Source: Kineobactrum salinum
GTDB lineage: Bacteria > Pseudomonadota > Gammaproteobacteria > Pseudomonadales > Halieaceae
Length of the DNA stretch: 64,000 bases
Reading direction: 5' to 3'
NCBI RefSeq assembly: GCF_010669285.1
Contig: NZ_CP048711.1
Coordinates: 3,100,001 to 3,164,000, forward strand
The notes beneath the pieces are model-generated. The model ran no database searches and was not told the origin of the DNA. It saw only the letters and a program-made list of their open reading frames with translations. Shown piece after piece: positions 46,012-56,627 of this stretch. How positions within the stretch are numbered: the stretch's first letter is position 1; each line of letters opens with the position of its first letter. A program made the position numbers and the translations under genes.

Positions 46012-46303
46012 TGCCTCGACCTGGAATTGCGGCTAAAAGTGGCCGGCGGTCCGGCCGGCCCCTGTTGGCGCCTGCCGTGGACCTGCCGACGCAAGCGTGT
46101 CACCGGCTGTGACTGTCTTGTCCATGGCTCTGTGGCCGACAACCGGGAGGCGGCAAGTTTAGCAGCCCGCGTGGCTTTGGGTAAGTGCTGCCTCTGTCCG
46201 TGTTAGCCTCTCCCCGCCATACAAGCGGCTTCCTATTGCCCTGCGCCTTGATACGATCGGGCCCGGTCGACACCCCGCTGCTGCGGTAGTCGATTGTAGG
46301 CGA

Positions 46304-46376
46304 GCGCATCAACCAGGTGGAGCGCAACCGTGACTACTTTTTTTGAATATCGAAGCAGCAGTGGCGGAGGTCTCTT
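46304..46376 (+). pseudogene. Remnant of the 3' end of a paralogue of the 483-aa gene
   Basis: The stretch encodes INQVERNRDY then, after a T7 run (46338-46344), NIEAAVAEV, matching FNQVERNRDY...DVDAAVAQV at the end of the 483-aa protein (45013-45080). The two parts are in different frames, offset by one base. No upstream part is present. The 290 bases to its left (46012-46303) contain nothing else I can identify. Confidence 0.7.
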
Positions 46377-46381
46377 GCTTG

Positions 46382-47717
46382 CTAACCAGGCCGCGCCACA
46401 CGCATCAGGATAAAGGCCAGGATGATCGCTGGCAGCCCGGTTGCGGCGGTAATAAAAAAGAACGGTACCCAGCCCACCAGTTCCGCGAGTACCCCGGTGA
46501 AGCCCGCCAGCAACTGCCCGGGCAGAGTCATCAGCGAACTGAACAGGGCGTACTGGGTGGCGGTGTAGGCGATATTGGTTAGGCTGGACAGATAGGCGAT
46601 GAAAACCGAGATCGCCAGCCCGCCGGATATGTTGTCGGCAATAATTGCCAGCACCAGGCCATAGGTTTCCGGACCGATAAACGCCAGCCAGGCGAAGGCC
46701 AGGTTGGTTGCCGGTGCCATGAAAGCGGTCAGCAGCAGGATGCGGGCGATGCCGAAGCGGGCCACCAGCACTCCACCAACCACCGCGCCCAGCAGGGTCA
46801 TGCCGAGGCCGAAGGCGGCGGCAATATTGGCGATCTGGGCTTTGCTGAAGCCCAGGTCAAGGTAGAAGGGGTTGGCCATGACCCCATAAAAATATCGGTG
46901 AGGCGGAAAGTGCCAATGAAGGCGAGAATGAGCAGCGACACGCGACCGTAGCGCTGAAAGAATTCCGCGAAAGGACAGACCACGGCCCCGATTAGCCAGG
47001 CCTGCATATCCCGGCGCCAGCCCGGTGCAGGGTGTTGGCCAGATAGTCGGTTACCCGCTGCTCGAATTGTACTGTGGTCTGGCTGATCGTTACCGCGGGC
47101 TCGGCGATCACCAGGGTGGTGACAATCCCCACTCCCATCAGCAAGCCCATTAATCCATAGGCCACAGACCAGCTGTCAAGGCTGGCCAGATGCAGGGCCC
47201 CAGCCCCCGCCGCCAGGATCGCCACCCGGTAGCCGGTCACATAGGTGGCCGCCATGGCCCCCTGGCGGTGCTTCGCTTCCGCCTCCACCCGATAGGCGTC
47301 GATGGCGACATCCTGACTGGCGGAGCCGAAGGCAGCCAGCACCGCCCAAAGAGCCACCAGCCCCAGCTGTTCCCGCGGATCGGTAAAGGCCATGCCCAGC
47401 AGGGCCGCAGCTATCACCAGCTGGGCCAACAGCATCCAGGCCCGGCGCCGCCCCAGCAGGCGGCTCAGCCAGGGCAGCCGCGCGCGGTCGATCAGCGGCG
47501 CCCACAGCACCTTGATGGAATGGGCCATACCGACCCAGCTGAGGAAGCCGATTGCCGCCAGCTCGACTCCCAGGTCCCGCAGCCAGGCGCTGAAGGTACC
47601 CCCCACCAGCAACAGCGGCAAGCCGGCGGAAAAGCCGAGGAACAGCATGCCGATGACGCGCGGGTTGAGATAGACACGCAGGCCTTCGGGGGCTGGGTTG
47701 GTAGCGAGTTCGGTCAC
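46382..47717 (-). CDS. AmpG-like MFS permease (two frameshifts)
   Basis: With one base restored at each of two runs, a 445-aa protein with about 12 membrane segments results. The N-terminal part (LGFSAGLPLLLVGGTFSAWL, WAPLIDR, GSASQDVAIDAYR) is characteristic of AmpG, which imports anhydromuropeptides for peptidoglycan recycling. The breaks are at CCC 47010-47012 and CCCC 46882-46885 (plus-strand numbering). Both shifts are single missing bases. Corrected product and length match the family, so the gene is probably intact in the organism. Confidence 0.82.
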
Positions 47718-47914
47718 CGGTTCGCGGTTGTGCCGGGCGTTAGTTGCCCCGGGCCGGCAACAGTAGCGCTAAGGCCGGCCAAGGAGTCTGCGATGATGCC
47801 CAGTCCACCGGCATTGCTGGCAGCGGCGGCAAGCTGGGCACGAGCGATCCAGCCCATGGGCGCCTGCACGATGGGGTCGTCAACGCCGAGCAAGCGGGTG
47901 ATGCGGTTGTCCAT
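47714..47914 (-). pseudogene. N-terminal remnant of a nitronate monooxygenase
   Basis: About the first 42 residues (MDNRITRLLGVDDPIVQAPMG ... SNAGGLGII) match the start of nitronate monooxygenase/2-nitropropane dioxygenase TIM barrels, which are normally over 300 aa. The frame then runs into unrelated sequence and stops at the start of the AmpG-like gene. The flavin-binding and catalytic parts are absent, so it cannot be active. Confidence 0.75.
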
Positions 47915-48033
47915 CAGGTTCTTCTTTTGGTTGCCTGCGGGGCGCTACATCATAGCTGCTGAGAGGTATGGCGCACTAGGGGGCGGTGATACGGGTTTGC
48001 CTTGGCTAAGGTCCCCCGAACTCAGGAGGCGCT

Positions 48034-48069
48034 ATGGTGATTGTCGGCGGCGGATATACCGGCTTTGCA
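48034..48069 (+). pseudogene. Possible N-terminal scrap of an FAD-dependent oxidoreductase
   Basis: An AGGAG site precedes an ATG whose first twelve codons read MVIVGGGYTGFA, the dinucleotide-binding GxGxxG turn typical of DadA/GMC-type flavoproteins. Similarity ends abruptly after that. Too short to be certain. Confidence 0.3.
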
Positions 48070-48141
48070 AGAGCCGAAACTCCTGCGGAACGCAGTGACG
48101 GCTGCACTTCCGCGCCGCAAGGGTTATGCTATCTGCGAGTA

Positions 48142-48498
48142 TCACAGAGCCGCTGGCTCTGTGATGCCGGGATCCCAGCGGTAGCGGGCAAGGCTGATGC
48201 GGCCACTGTCCGACACCTCAATGCCCTCCGCGCGCAACCTCATTATTTGCCGGTACCGCCCATCGCTTCCGGCCGGCAGCGAGATGGCGCCGCCGGCATT
48301 GACCACCCGGTGCCAGGGGATGCGGGTCTTCCCTGGCAGGCCCCGCAGCGCGGCCCCCACCCGGCGGGCACCGCGGCCCAACCCCGCCTGGCGCGCGATA
48401 TCGCCATAGGTGGCGACCCTGCCGGGCGGAATCTGGCTGACGACCTGCCAGATATGCTGGTTGATCTCGGATGTCGGCGCCAAACTCGAGTTCCCCAT
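48142..48498 (-). CDS. Alkyltransferase-like (Atl) DNA base-flipping protein
   Basis: A 118-aa protein of the MGMT C-terminal domain fold. The motif IPWHRVVNAGG replaces the reactive cysteine of PCHRV in O6-alkylguanine transferases with tryptophan, the mark of Atl1/YbaZ proteins, which flag alkyl-G lesions for nucleotide excision repair. I chose ATG 48498 (MGNSSLAPTSE); an upstream in-frame ATG at 48597 adds residues unlike the family. A TCACAGAGCC/GGCTCTGTGA hairpin overlaps its stop. Confidence 0.85.
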   Translation of the reverse strand: MGNSSLAPTSEINQHIWQVVSQIPPGRVATYGDIARQAGLGRGARRVGAALRGLPGKTRIPWHRVVNAGGAISLPAGSDGRYRQIMRLRAEGIEVSDSGRISLARYRWDPGITEPAAL

Positions 48499-48651
48499 AT
48501 CGCAGGGCGTAATGGTGCGATGTTTCGGTGCGGGCGACAACAGGCAGGCGCCTGTCACCACGGCTGCCGCGGGCCCGAGGGGTTTTCTGCCGGGCACGGG
48601 TCCTTGAAATCCGGCGCCGCACCCTCATGGTTACCGAAAGGAGACATTCTT

Positions 48652-49071
48652 ATGCGCCTCATTATCCTGTTACTTCCCTGGCTGGAGCTGTTTACCCTGA
48701 TCCAGCTGGGGGTGGAAACCAGTGCTCTCACCGCACTGGGATATGTCCTGCTCACTCTGGTATTGGGCATGTTGCTGCTGCGGCACCAGGGCCTGGGCAT
48801 GTTCCAGCGCCTGCGCGAGGCCCAACAGGGGGCGATGCCGGGGCGGCAACTGCTCCTCGATGACATGGCGATAGGCCTGGCCGGGGTGCTGCTGATGGTG
48901 CCGGGCCTGATTTCCGACTTTGCCGCGCTGATTGTGATGATCGGCCCCCTGCGGCGCAAGCTGCTGCGCTGGCTGGGTGGGCCGCCGCCGGAGGTCTCTG
49001 CCCAATACCGCGATCCTGAGTCCGGGGGGCGAACTACGATAGAGGGCGATTACCGGCGCCTGGACGACTAG
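48652..49071 (+). CDS. fxsA: FxsA family membrane protein
   Basis: A 139-aa protein with membrane helices at about 1-20, 25-45 and 75-100 and a soluble tail. In E. coli FxsA suppresses phage T7 exclusion by F; its normal role is unclear. It lies directly upstream of groESL, the usual place. ATG 48652 has AAAGGAG eight bases upstream. Confidence 0.88.
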   Translation: MRLIILLLPWLELFTLIQLGVETSALTALGYVLLTLVLGMLLLRHQGLGMFQRLREAQQGAMPGRQLLLDDMAIGLAGVLLMVPGLISDFAALIVMIGPLRRKLLRWLGGPPPEVSAQYRDPESGGRTTIEGDYRRLDD

Positions 49072-49185
49072 CCAGGGGCCGGAAATATGCTGAATGATTC
49101 TCTCCCTGATTCCAGGGGGTTAGCAGACGGGCAGGCTCTGTCCCGCAGAGGGTGGGTAGCTCCGCTCGAGCTGGATTAACCTCTT

Positions 49186-49212
49186 TTGGCACTCTTTTAA
49201 AAAGAGTGCCAA
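49186..49212. promoter_or_regulatory. CIRCE element (HrcA operator)
   Basis: TTGGCACTC-N9-GAGTGCCAA, the CIRCE arrangement (consensus TTAGCACTC-N9-GAGTGCTAA) with one compensated change per arm. The symmetry extends to 16 bp on each side. The HrcA repressor would bind here to control groESL. Confidence 0.88.
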
Positions 49213-49217
49213 AAGGG

Positions 49218-49247
49218 CCTTGAAATGCGTTTGCAGTGCCCCAATAT
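49218..49247 (+). promoter_or_regulatory. Sigma-32 heat-shock promoter of groESL
   Basis: CCTTGAAA (49218-49225), a 13-base spacer, and CCCCAATAT (49239-49247) closely match the RpoH consensus CTTGAAA/CCCCATnT. It lies immediately downstream of the CIRCE element, 70 bases before groES. Confidence 0.85.
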
Positions 49248-49316
49248 CCCGAGCAAGCCCCACAGGGGTCTGCCCAAGCGGGCCTGTATAACATTGTTAT
49301 TAGGAGAACCAGATCG

Positions 49317-49607
49317 ATGAAAATCCGTCCGCTGTACGACCGCGTTGTCGTTCGTCGCAAGGAAGAGGAAGAAACCACAGCTGGAGGCATTCTGCTGCCC
49401 GGTTCCGCCAAGGAAAAGCCCAATCAGGGAGAAGTGATTGCGATTGGCGAAGGGAAGGTGCTTGAAAACGGTGAACTCCGTCCCCTGGCTGTGAAGGTGG
49501 GCGATCGTGTCGTTTTTGGCCAGTACGCCGGCAGCAACACCATCGAAGTCGATGGCGAGAAGCTGATTATCATGGGTGAGAGCGAAATCTTCGCGATTGT
49601 TGAGTAA
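49317..49607 (+). CDS. groES: Co-chaperonin GroES
   Basis: The 96-aa lid subunit of the GroEL-GroES folding chamber. [14 protein letters not shown], the mobile loop [19 protein letters not shown] and [10 protein letters not shown] are canonical. ATG 49317 is preceded by TTAGGAGAA. Cotranscribed with groEL 45 bases on, under CIRCE/sigma-32 control. Confidence 0.98.
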   Translation: MKIRPLYDRVVVRRKEEEETTAGGILLPGSAKEKPNQGEVIAIGEGKVLENGELRPLAVKVGDRVVFGQYAGSNTIEVDGEKLIIMGESEIFAIVE

Positions 49608-49649
49608 GACTCTCGGATAACCACACAAGATTGCACACTAAGGATTTAG

Positions 49650-51314
<1,665 letters not shown>

Positions 51315-51342
51315 GCCCTCCCCAAACTGAAGAACCCCCTTT

Positions 51343-51369
51343 AACCCCGCCATGTGCGGGGTTTTTTTT
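51343..51369 (+). terminator. Rho-independent terminator of groESL
   Basis: An AACCCCGC/GCGGGGTT stem (51343-51350 and 51356-51363) with loop CATGT and a run of T residues. Confidence 0.93.
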
Positions 51370-51411
51370 GAGTGCCATGTAGAGGGGGGCTATCGGGGCT
51401 TTTCCCGATCC

Positions 51412-51872
51412 GGTGCGTTTCGTGCCTCAACGCACCTATGCTTGGGCTGGGCTTTTCCCTGACTGGTGCGTTTCGTGCCTCAACGCACCCTATGCTTGGG
51501 CTGGGGTTTTGCCGGATTGGTGCGTTTCGTGCCTCAACGCACCCTATGCTTGGGTTGGGGTTTTGCCGGATTGGTGCGTTTCGTACCTCAACGCACCCTA
51601 TGCTTGGGTTGGGGTTTTGCCGGACTGGTGCGTTTCGTGCCTCAACGCACCCTATGCTTGGGTTGGGGTTTTGCCGGACTGGTGCGTTTCGTGCCTCAAC
51701 GCACCCTATGCTTGGGTTGGGGTTTTGCCGGACTGGTGCGTTTCGTGCCTCAACGCACCCTATGCTTGGGCTGGGGTTTTGCCGGACTGGTGCGTTTCGT
51801 ACCTCAACGCACCCTATGTCTTGGCGGGGGCTTTCCTGCGGCATAGGGTGCGCTGACGAAGGAAGCGCACCA
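51412..51872. repeat. Tandem array of eight 53-54 bp hairpin repeats plus one inverted unit
   Basis: Units start at 51412, 51465, 51519, 51573, 51627, 51681, 51735 and 51789. Each holds GGTGCGTTTCGTGCCTC then AACGCACC, which folds into a stem of 8-9 bp, followed by a conserved spacer (CTATGCTTGGG...GTTTTGCCGGA). An inverted related unit, TAGGGTGCGCTG...GCGCACCA, sits at 51844-51872. Open frames across it arise because 54 is a multiple of three; they are not genes. The array fills the gap between groEL and the PuuD-domain gene. Confidence 0.92.
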
Positions 51873-51950
51873 TACGAAAACGCCAAAAAATCTGCCCCAA
51901 ATTGGCCTTCTGCCCCAGATCGATGTTAAGCAAGACAGACTTACAGGGTG

Positions 51951-51956
51951 TACAAT
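51951..51956 (+). promoter_or_regulatory. Possible -10 element of the PuuD-domain gene
   Basis: TACAAT 36 bases before the ATG, preceded by GGTG. No convincing -35 is visible. Confidence 0.35.
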
Positions 51957-51991
51957 CAGCCTGGGGACATAACCACAACAAGGAGCACACC

Positions 51992-52612
51992 ATGATTATC
52001 GAGTTTATTTTCCGCTGGGCTCACGTGCTGTTCGGGGTCACCTGGATCGGCATGCTGTATTACTTCAACTTCGTGCAAACCGAGTACTTCAAGGAAGCTG
52101 AGGCCCCGGCCAAGGCGGACGCGATGAAGAAACTGGCGCCCAGGGCGTTGTGGTGGTTCCGCTGGGGGGCGATGTTTACCTTCCTGACCGGCGTGGTATT
52201 GCTGATGTCGGTGCGCGCCTTTAGCTACTTTGAGGCGAGCGCAGTGATCTGGGTCGGTTCCCTGGCCGGTACCCTGATGTTCCTCAACGTCTGGCTGATC
52301 ATCTGGCCGAAGCAGAAGGTCGTGCTTGGGCTGGCCGAGGGTGACGGGCCGGCGGCTGCTGCCAAGGCGGGCCTGGCATCGCGCACCAACACCCTGTTCT
52401 CCGGGCCCATGCTGTTTGGCATGCTGGGGGCCAAACATGCGCCGTTTATTGAAGCCAGTACCACCGGCCTGATCGCCTGCGCCGTGGTCCTGCTGGCGCT
52501 GGAAGCCAATGCGCTGTTCGGCAAGCTGGGGCCGCTGGCCAGCGTCAAGGGCGTGATTCACATGAGTGTTGCGCTGACTGTCGTGATCGGGGCGCTGCTG
52601 TACCTGCTGTAG
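51992..52612 (+). CDS. PuuD-domain (urate hydroxylase-like) membrane protein
   Basis: A 206-aa protein with about five membrane helices: FRWAHVLFGVTWIGMLYYFNF (about 6-26), then near 60-80, 85-105, 160-175 and 185-206. The first helix with RWAHVLFGVTWIG matches the membrane part of PuuD proteins. Full-length PuuD also has a cytochrome c domain, which is missing, so catalysis of urate oxidation is doubtful. ATG 51992 has AAGGAG eight bases upstream. Function is unknown. Confidence 0.7.
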   Translation: MIIEFIFRWAHVLFGVTWIGMLYYFNFVQTEYFKEAEAPAKADAMKKLAPRALWWFRWGAMFTFLTGVVLLMSVRAFSYFEASAVIWVGSLAGTLMFLNVWLIIWPKQKVVLGLAEGDGPAAAAKAGLASRTNTLFSGPMLFGMLGAKHAPFIEASTTGLIACAVVLLALEANALFGKLGPLASVKGVIHMSVALTVVIGALLYLL

Positions 52613-52737
52613 CTAACTCGCAGCGCCGGCTCAACCGGGCGGCGGGCCGGTAGCTACGCGCCACAGCCGGCGGTCCGCGCGGTTATTACACCTTTCCGCT
52701 GTTCGGCGGCGCTGTATTGCCGTGCCAAGGAATGCCG

Positions 52738-52766
52738 TTTCTGGTCGATCCCTGCCCATGTATAAT
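52738..52766 (+). promoter_or_regulatory. Candidate promoter of the coiled-coil gene
   Basis: TTTCTG (52738-52743), 17 bases, then a perfect TATAAT (52761-52766), 33 bases before the ATG. Confidence 0.45.
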
Positions 52767-52798
52767 GGCCCTCCGTTTTTCCTTGCGCAGCGCCTATT

Positions 52799-53586
52799 AT
52801 GTCCCAGGACGATCTCGATCATATTCCCGCCATTGTTCCGACCCGGGACTCCGACGACCACCGCCCCAGCGCCAAATCCCGCGGCAGCAAGCCGGACAAT
52901 GGCCGGGGCGGTGGCGAGCCCCCTGCCGGCCGCCGGGGTGGTGGGGCGGCGGTGCCGGCGGAGGGGTCGGCATCTGGGCGCGACTGTTTATTACCCTGGC
53001 GCTGGTGGTCGCTGCGGTAGCCTGCGCCTGGTCCTGGCAATTGCAGCAGCAACTGGAACAGGCCAACAGCCAGGCGGAGCGCTACGCCAAGCGCATTTCC
53101 GATCTCGAGGACCGGCTCTCCGATACCGACGAGGGGCTGAGCCAGAACACCCAGGCGATGGCGGTCAAGATCAAGGAACTGTACTCCGAGGTGGACAAGC
53201 TGTGGGCCTCGGCCTGGCGCCGCAACAAGGCCTCCATCGAGGAGCTGGAAGCGACCAGTGCCAGTCAGGGCAAGAAGCTGAGCGCGGCTGAGAAATCGCT
53301 GGCGGCGGCGGAGACGCAGCTCAAGGGCGCGGTCGGCGATATCGCCAAGCTCAAGAGCGTGGCCGGTGACCTGGAGCGGCTGATGTCCAGCGCCAAGACC
53401 AACCAGGCTGAAGTGGAACGGGTGGCGGACCGGCTCAATCGCATCAATGCGGATCTGGCCAAGATCAACAAGCGCGTGCAGACCAATGAAGAGTGGGTGG
53501 ATTCGATCAACGCCTTTCGCGGTCAGATCAACCGCACCCTGACCGATCTGCAGACTGCGGTGCGCAACCTGCAAGCGGCGCCCTGA
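52799..53586 (+). CDS. Membrane-anchored coiled-coil protein (frameshifted)
   Basis: Restoring one G in GGGG (52943-52946) joins an acidic N-terminus (MSQDDLDHIPAIVPTRDSDD) to a Gly-rich linker, one membrane helix (LFITLALVVAAVACAW) and a long coiled coil up to the end, giving 262 aa. The helical part is rich in Ala, Lys, Glu and Gln heptads. I recognise no family; the layout resembles small inner-membrane coiled-coil proteins found upstream of fumarase in related genomes. Single-pass, with the coiled coil probably periplasmic. Confidence 0.65.
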
Positions 53587-53626
53587 GCCGCTACATCCAC
53601 CATCAGCCGATACAGGAAAATCCGCC

Positions 53627-55150
53627 ATGAGCGTTATTCGTCAGGATGATTTTATTGCCAGCGTCGCCGACGCGCTGCAGTTTATTTCCTACTACCATCC
53701 GCTGGATTTTGTGAAGGCCGTGCATGAGGCCTGGGAGCTGGAACAGAACCTGGCCGCGAAGGATGCGATGGCGCAGATACTGATCAATTCGCGCATGTGT
53801 GCGCAGGGTCATCGTCCGATCTGCCAGGATACGGGTATCGTCACCGTATTTTTGAAAATCGGCATGGATGTGCAGTGGGATGCCACCCTGTCGGTGGCCG
53901 ACATGGTCAACGAGGGTGTACGCCGGGCCTATCTGCACCCCGACAACGTGCTGCGAGCCTCCATCCTCGAAGATCCGGCCGGCGCGCGGCGCAATACCAA
54001 AGACAACACCCCAGCGGTGATTCACATGGAGGTGGTGCCCGGCGATACCGTCGATGTGCAGGTCGCGGCCAAGGGCGGCGGCTCGGAAAACAAGTCCAAA
54101 ATGGCCATGTTGAATCCCTCCGACAGCATCGTCGACTGGGTGGTGAAGACGGTGCCGACCATGGGTGCCGGCTGGTGCCCGCCGGGCATGCTGGGCATCG
54201 GCATCGGTGGCACCGCCGAGAAAGCCGCGCTGATGGCCAAGGAATCCCTGATGCAGCCCATCGACATTCACGACCTGCGCCGGCGCGGCCCGGAGAATCG
54301 CGCCGAGGAACTGCGGCTGGAGATCATGGACGCGGTCAACCGGCTGGGCATCGGCGCCCAGGGGCTGGGTGGCCTGACCACGGTGCTGGACGTCAAGATC
54401 ATGGACTACCCCACCCACGCCGCCTCGCTGCCGGTGGCGATGATTCCCAACTGCGCCGCCACCCGTCACGCCCACTTCGTGCTGGACGGCTCGGGTCCGG
54501 CGCTGCAGACCCCGCCCAATCTCGATGACTGGCCCGACATCACCTGGGAAGTCGGAGAGCAGGTGCGCCGCGTCAACCTGGACACCGTGACGCCGGAGGA
54601 GGCCGCCCAGTGGCAGCCGGGCGACACTGTGCTGCTGTCCGGCAAGATGCTGACCGGCCGCGATGCCGCCCACAAGAAGATGAAGGAGCTGATCGAAAGC
54701 GGCGAGGGCCTGCCCCCGGAAGTGGACCTGAAAGGCCGCTTCATCTACTACGTCGGGCCGGTGGATCCGGTGCGCGACGAAGTGGTCGGCCCTGCCGGCC
54801 CCACCACCTCCACCCGGATGGACAAGTTCACCGACTTCATCCTGGAGCATACCGGCCTGCTGGGCATGATCGGCAAGGCCGAGCGCGGTCCGGTCGGGAT
54901 CGAGGCGATCAAAAAGCACAAGGCGGTCTACCTGATGGCCGTGGGCGGCGCTGCCTACCTGGTATCCAAGGCCATTACCTCGGCCCGGGTGGTGGCCTTT
55001 CCAGAGCTTGGCATGGAGGCGATCTACGAGTTCGAGGTCAAGGACATGCCGGTCAGCGTGGCGGTGGATGCGCGCGGTGCCTCGGTGCACGAGATCGGTC
55101 CGAAAATCTGGCAGGCAAAAATCGAAGAGCAGGCCCTTGAGCTCATCTGA
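53627..55150 (+). CDS. fumA: Fumarate hydratase class I
   Basis: The 507-aa enzyme interconverts fumarate and malate using a 4Fe-4S cluster. Conserved cysteines lie in CQDTG (C66), in the central IPNCAATRH segment and further along. The signature GKMLTGRDAAHKKM is in the C-terminal (beta) domain. Single-chain class I layout, as in E. coli FumA/B. ATG 53627 with a weak upstream site. Confidence 0.95.
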   Translation: MSVIRQDDFIASVADALQFISYYHPLDFVKAVHEAWELEQNLAAKDAMAQILINSRMCAQGHRPICQDTGIVTVFLKIGMDVQWDATLSVADMVNEGVRRAYLHPDNVLRASILEDPAGARRNTKDNTPAVIHMEVVPGDTVDVQVAAKGGGSENKSKMAMLNPSDSIVDWVVKTVPTMGAGWCPPGMLGIGIGGTAEKAALMAKESLMQPIDIHDLRRRGPENRAEELRLEIMDAVNRLGIGAQGLGGLTTVLDVKIMDYPTHAASLPVAMIPNCAATRHAHFVLDGSGPALQTPPNLDDWPDITWEVGEQVRRVNLDTVTPEEAAQWQPGDTVLLSGKMLTGRDAAHKKMKELIESGEGLPPEVDLKGRFIYYVGPVDPVRDEVVGPAGPTTSTRMDKFTDFILEHTGLLGMIGKAERGPVGIEAIKKHKAVYLMAVGGAAYLVSKAITSARVVAFPELGMEAIYEFEVKDMPVSVAVDARGASVHEIGPKIWQAKIEEQALELI

Positions 55151-56627
55151 GACCTTTTACTGGCACGATTACGAAACCTTTGGCGTCGATCCCTCCCGGG
55201 ATCGGCCCGTACAGTTCGCGGGGCTGCGCACCGATGCGGAGCTGAATGTGATCGGTGAGCCGCTGGTCATCTATGCCCGCCCCGCCGACGACTGCCTGCC
55301 CCACCCCATGGCCTGCCTGATTACCGGAATCAGCCCCCAGCTGGCGCTGGAGAAGGGCCTGCCCGAATGCGAGTTCATCGCTCGTATCCACGCCGAGCTG
55401 GCCCGCCCCGGCACCTGCAGCGTGGGCTACAATTCCCTGCGTTTCGACGACGAGGTCACCCGCTACACACTCTACCGCAATTTCCACGACCCCTATGCCC
55501 GCGAGTGGCAGAACGGCAACTCCCGCTGGGACATCATCGACATGCTGCGCACCGCCTGGGCCCTGCGTCCGGAAGGTATCGAATGGCCGCGGCGTGAAGA
55601 CGGCAGTGTCTCCTTCCGCCTGGAGGAGCTGACCGCGGCCAACGGCATCAGCCACGCCGCCGCCCACGATGCCCTGTCCGACGTCGAGGCCACCATCGCC
55701 GTGGCGCGGCTGGTGCGCGACCGCCAGCCGCGACTGTACGACTACCTCCTGCGCCACCGCGACAAGCGCAGCGTCCAGGCCCAGCTGGATGTGGCGGCGA
55801 TGAAGCCGGTGCTGCATATCTCCGGCATGTTTGGCAACGAACGCTACAACACCGCGCTGGTCGTGCCCTTGGCTCCGCATCCTGGCAACCGCAACGAGAT
55901 GATCTGCTTTGATCTCAGCGCCGACCCACAGGCGCTGCAGGACCTGTCCGTCGATGAACTGCGGCAGCGGCTGTTCGCACGCAGAGAGCCGCCCGCACAG
56001 GGCGCACTGCCGATCGATACGCCAGGCCTGGCCCAGTCCGAGCAAACCCGTCCCGGCCTCAAGACAATACACATCAACCGCTGCCCCGTACTGGTGCCGG
56101 CGAAAATGGCAAACCCCGCCATTGCCGCGCGCATCGGCCTCGACGGCCAGCGCTGCCGCCAGCACCTCGCCTGGCTACGCCAGTGGCGCGAGCGCGAGCC
56201 CGCGGCCCTGCTGGAGAAAGTCCAGGCCGTATACCGCGACCGCCAGTTCGAGCCAATTACCGACCCTGACCGGATGCTGTACAGCGGCGGATTCTTCAGC
56301 GATCGCGACCGCCAGGTGATGGAGCGGGTACGCGCCGCCACCCCCGACATGCTTGCCGGAGAGAGCTTCGTGTTCGAGGACGCGCGCCTGCCAGAAATGC
56401 TGTTCCGCTACCGGGCCCGCAACTTCCCCGCCAGCCTGACCCCGGACGAGCGGCTGCAATGGGACGAGTTCCGCTTTCAGCGCCTGACCGAACCTGAGGC
56501 GGGCGCCAGCATCTGCATGGACGAGTACCAGGCCCTGATCGAACAGCTGCAGCGGGAAGAGCGGCCACCAGCCCAGCAACAGTTGCTGCAGCAACTGCTG
56601 GACTACGGCGACAGCCTGCTGGCCTGA
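55137..56627 (+). CDS. sbcB: Exodeoxyribonuclease I
   Basis: A 496-aa 3'-5' single-strand exonuclease used in recombination and mismatch repair. DEDD motifs: D11-Y-E13 in HDYETFG, and HDALSDVEATIAVARL with later residues; a SH3-like and a C-terminal helical domain follow. The start is TTG at 55137, overlapping the end of fumA by 14 bases; no ATG is available at this point and the family N-terminus begins right before the FYWHDYETFG segment. Translational coupling with fumA is likely. Confidence 0.93.
   Translation: MSSSETFYWHDYETFGVDPSRDRPVQFAGLRTDAELNVIGEPLVIYARPADDCLPHPMACLITGISPQLALEKGLPECEFIARIHAELARPGTCSVGYNSLRFDDEVTRYTLYRNFHDPYAREWQNGNSRWDIIDMLRTAWALRPEGIEWPRREDGSVSFRLEELTAANGISHAAAHDALSDVEATIAVARLVRDRQPRLYDYLLRHRDKRSVQAQLDVAAMKPVLHISGMFGNERYNTALVVPLAPHPGNRNEMICFDLSADPQALQDLSVDELRQRLFARREPPAQGALPIDTPGLAQSEQTRPGLKTIHINRCPVLVPAKMANPAIAARIGLDGQRCRQHLAWLRQWREREPAALLEKVQAVYRDRQFEPITDPDRMLYSGGFFSDRDRQVMERVRAATPDMLAGESFVFEDARLPEMLFRYRARNFPASLTPDERLQWDEFRFQRLTEPEAGASICMDEYQALIEQLQREERPPAQQQLLQQLLDYGDSLLA

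Noticed and set aside
48034-49071. A 345-codon frame upstream of fxsA as a single gene
   Set aside because: The frame crosses the opposite-strand atl gene; only its last 139 codons (fxsA, with its own ribosome site) are supported.
51412-51872. CRISPR array
   Set aside because: The whole unit is repeated, with no unique spacers, and no cas genes are near.
51341-51929. Open frames on both strands across the tandem array (repeating 18-residue units)
   Set aside because: The 54-base period keeps several frames open at once. There is no proper start site, and the hairpin structure explains the sequence.
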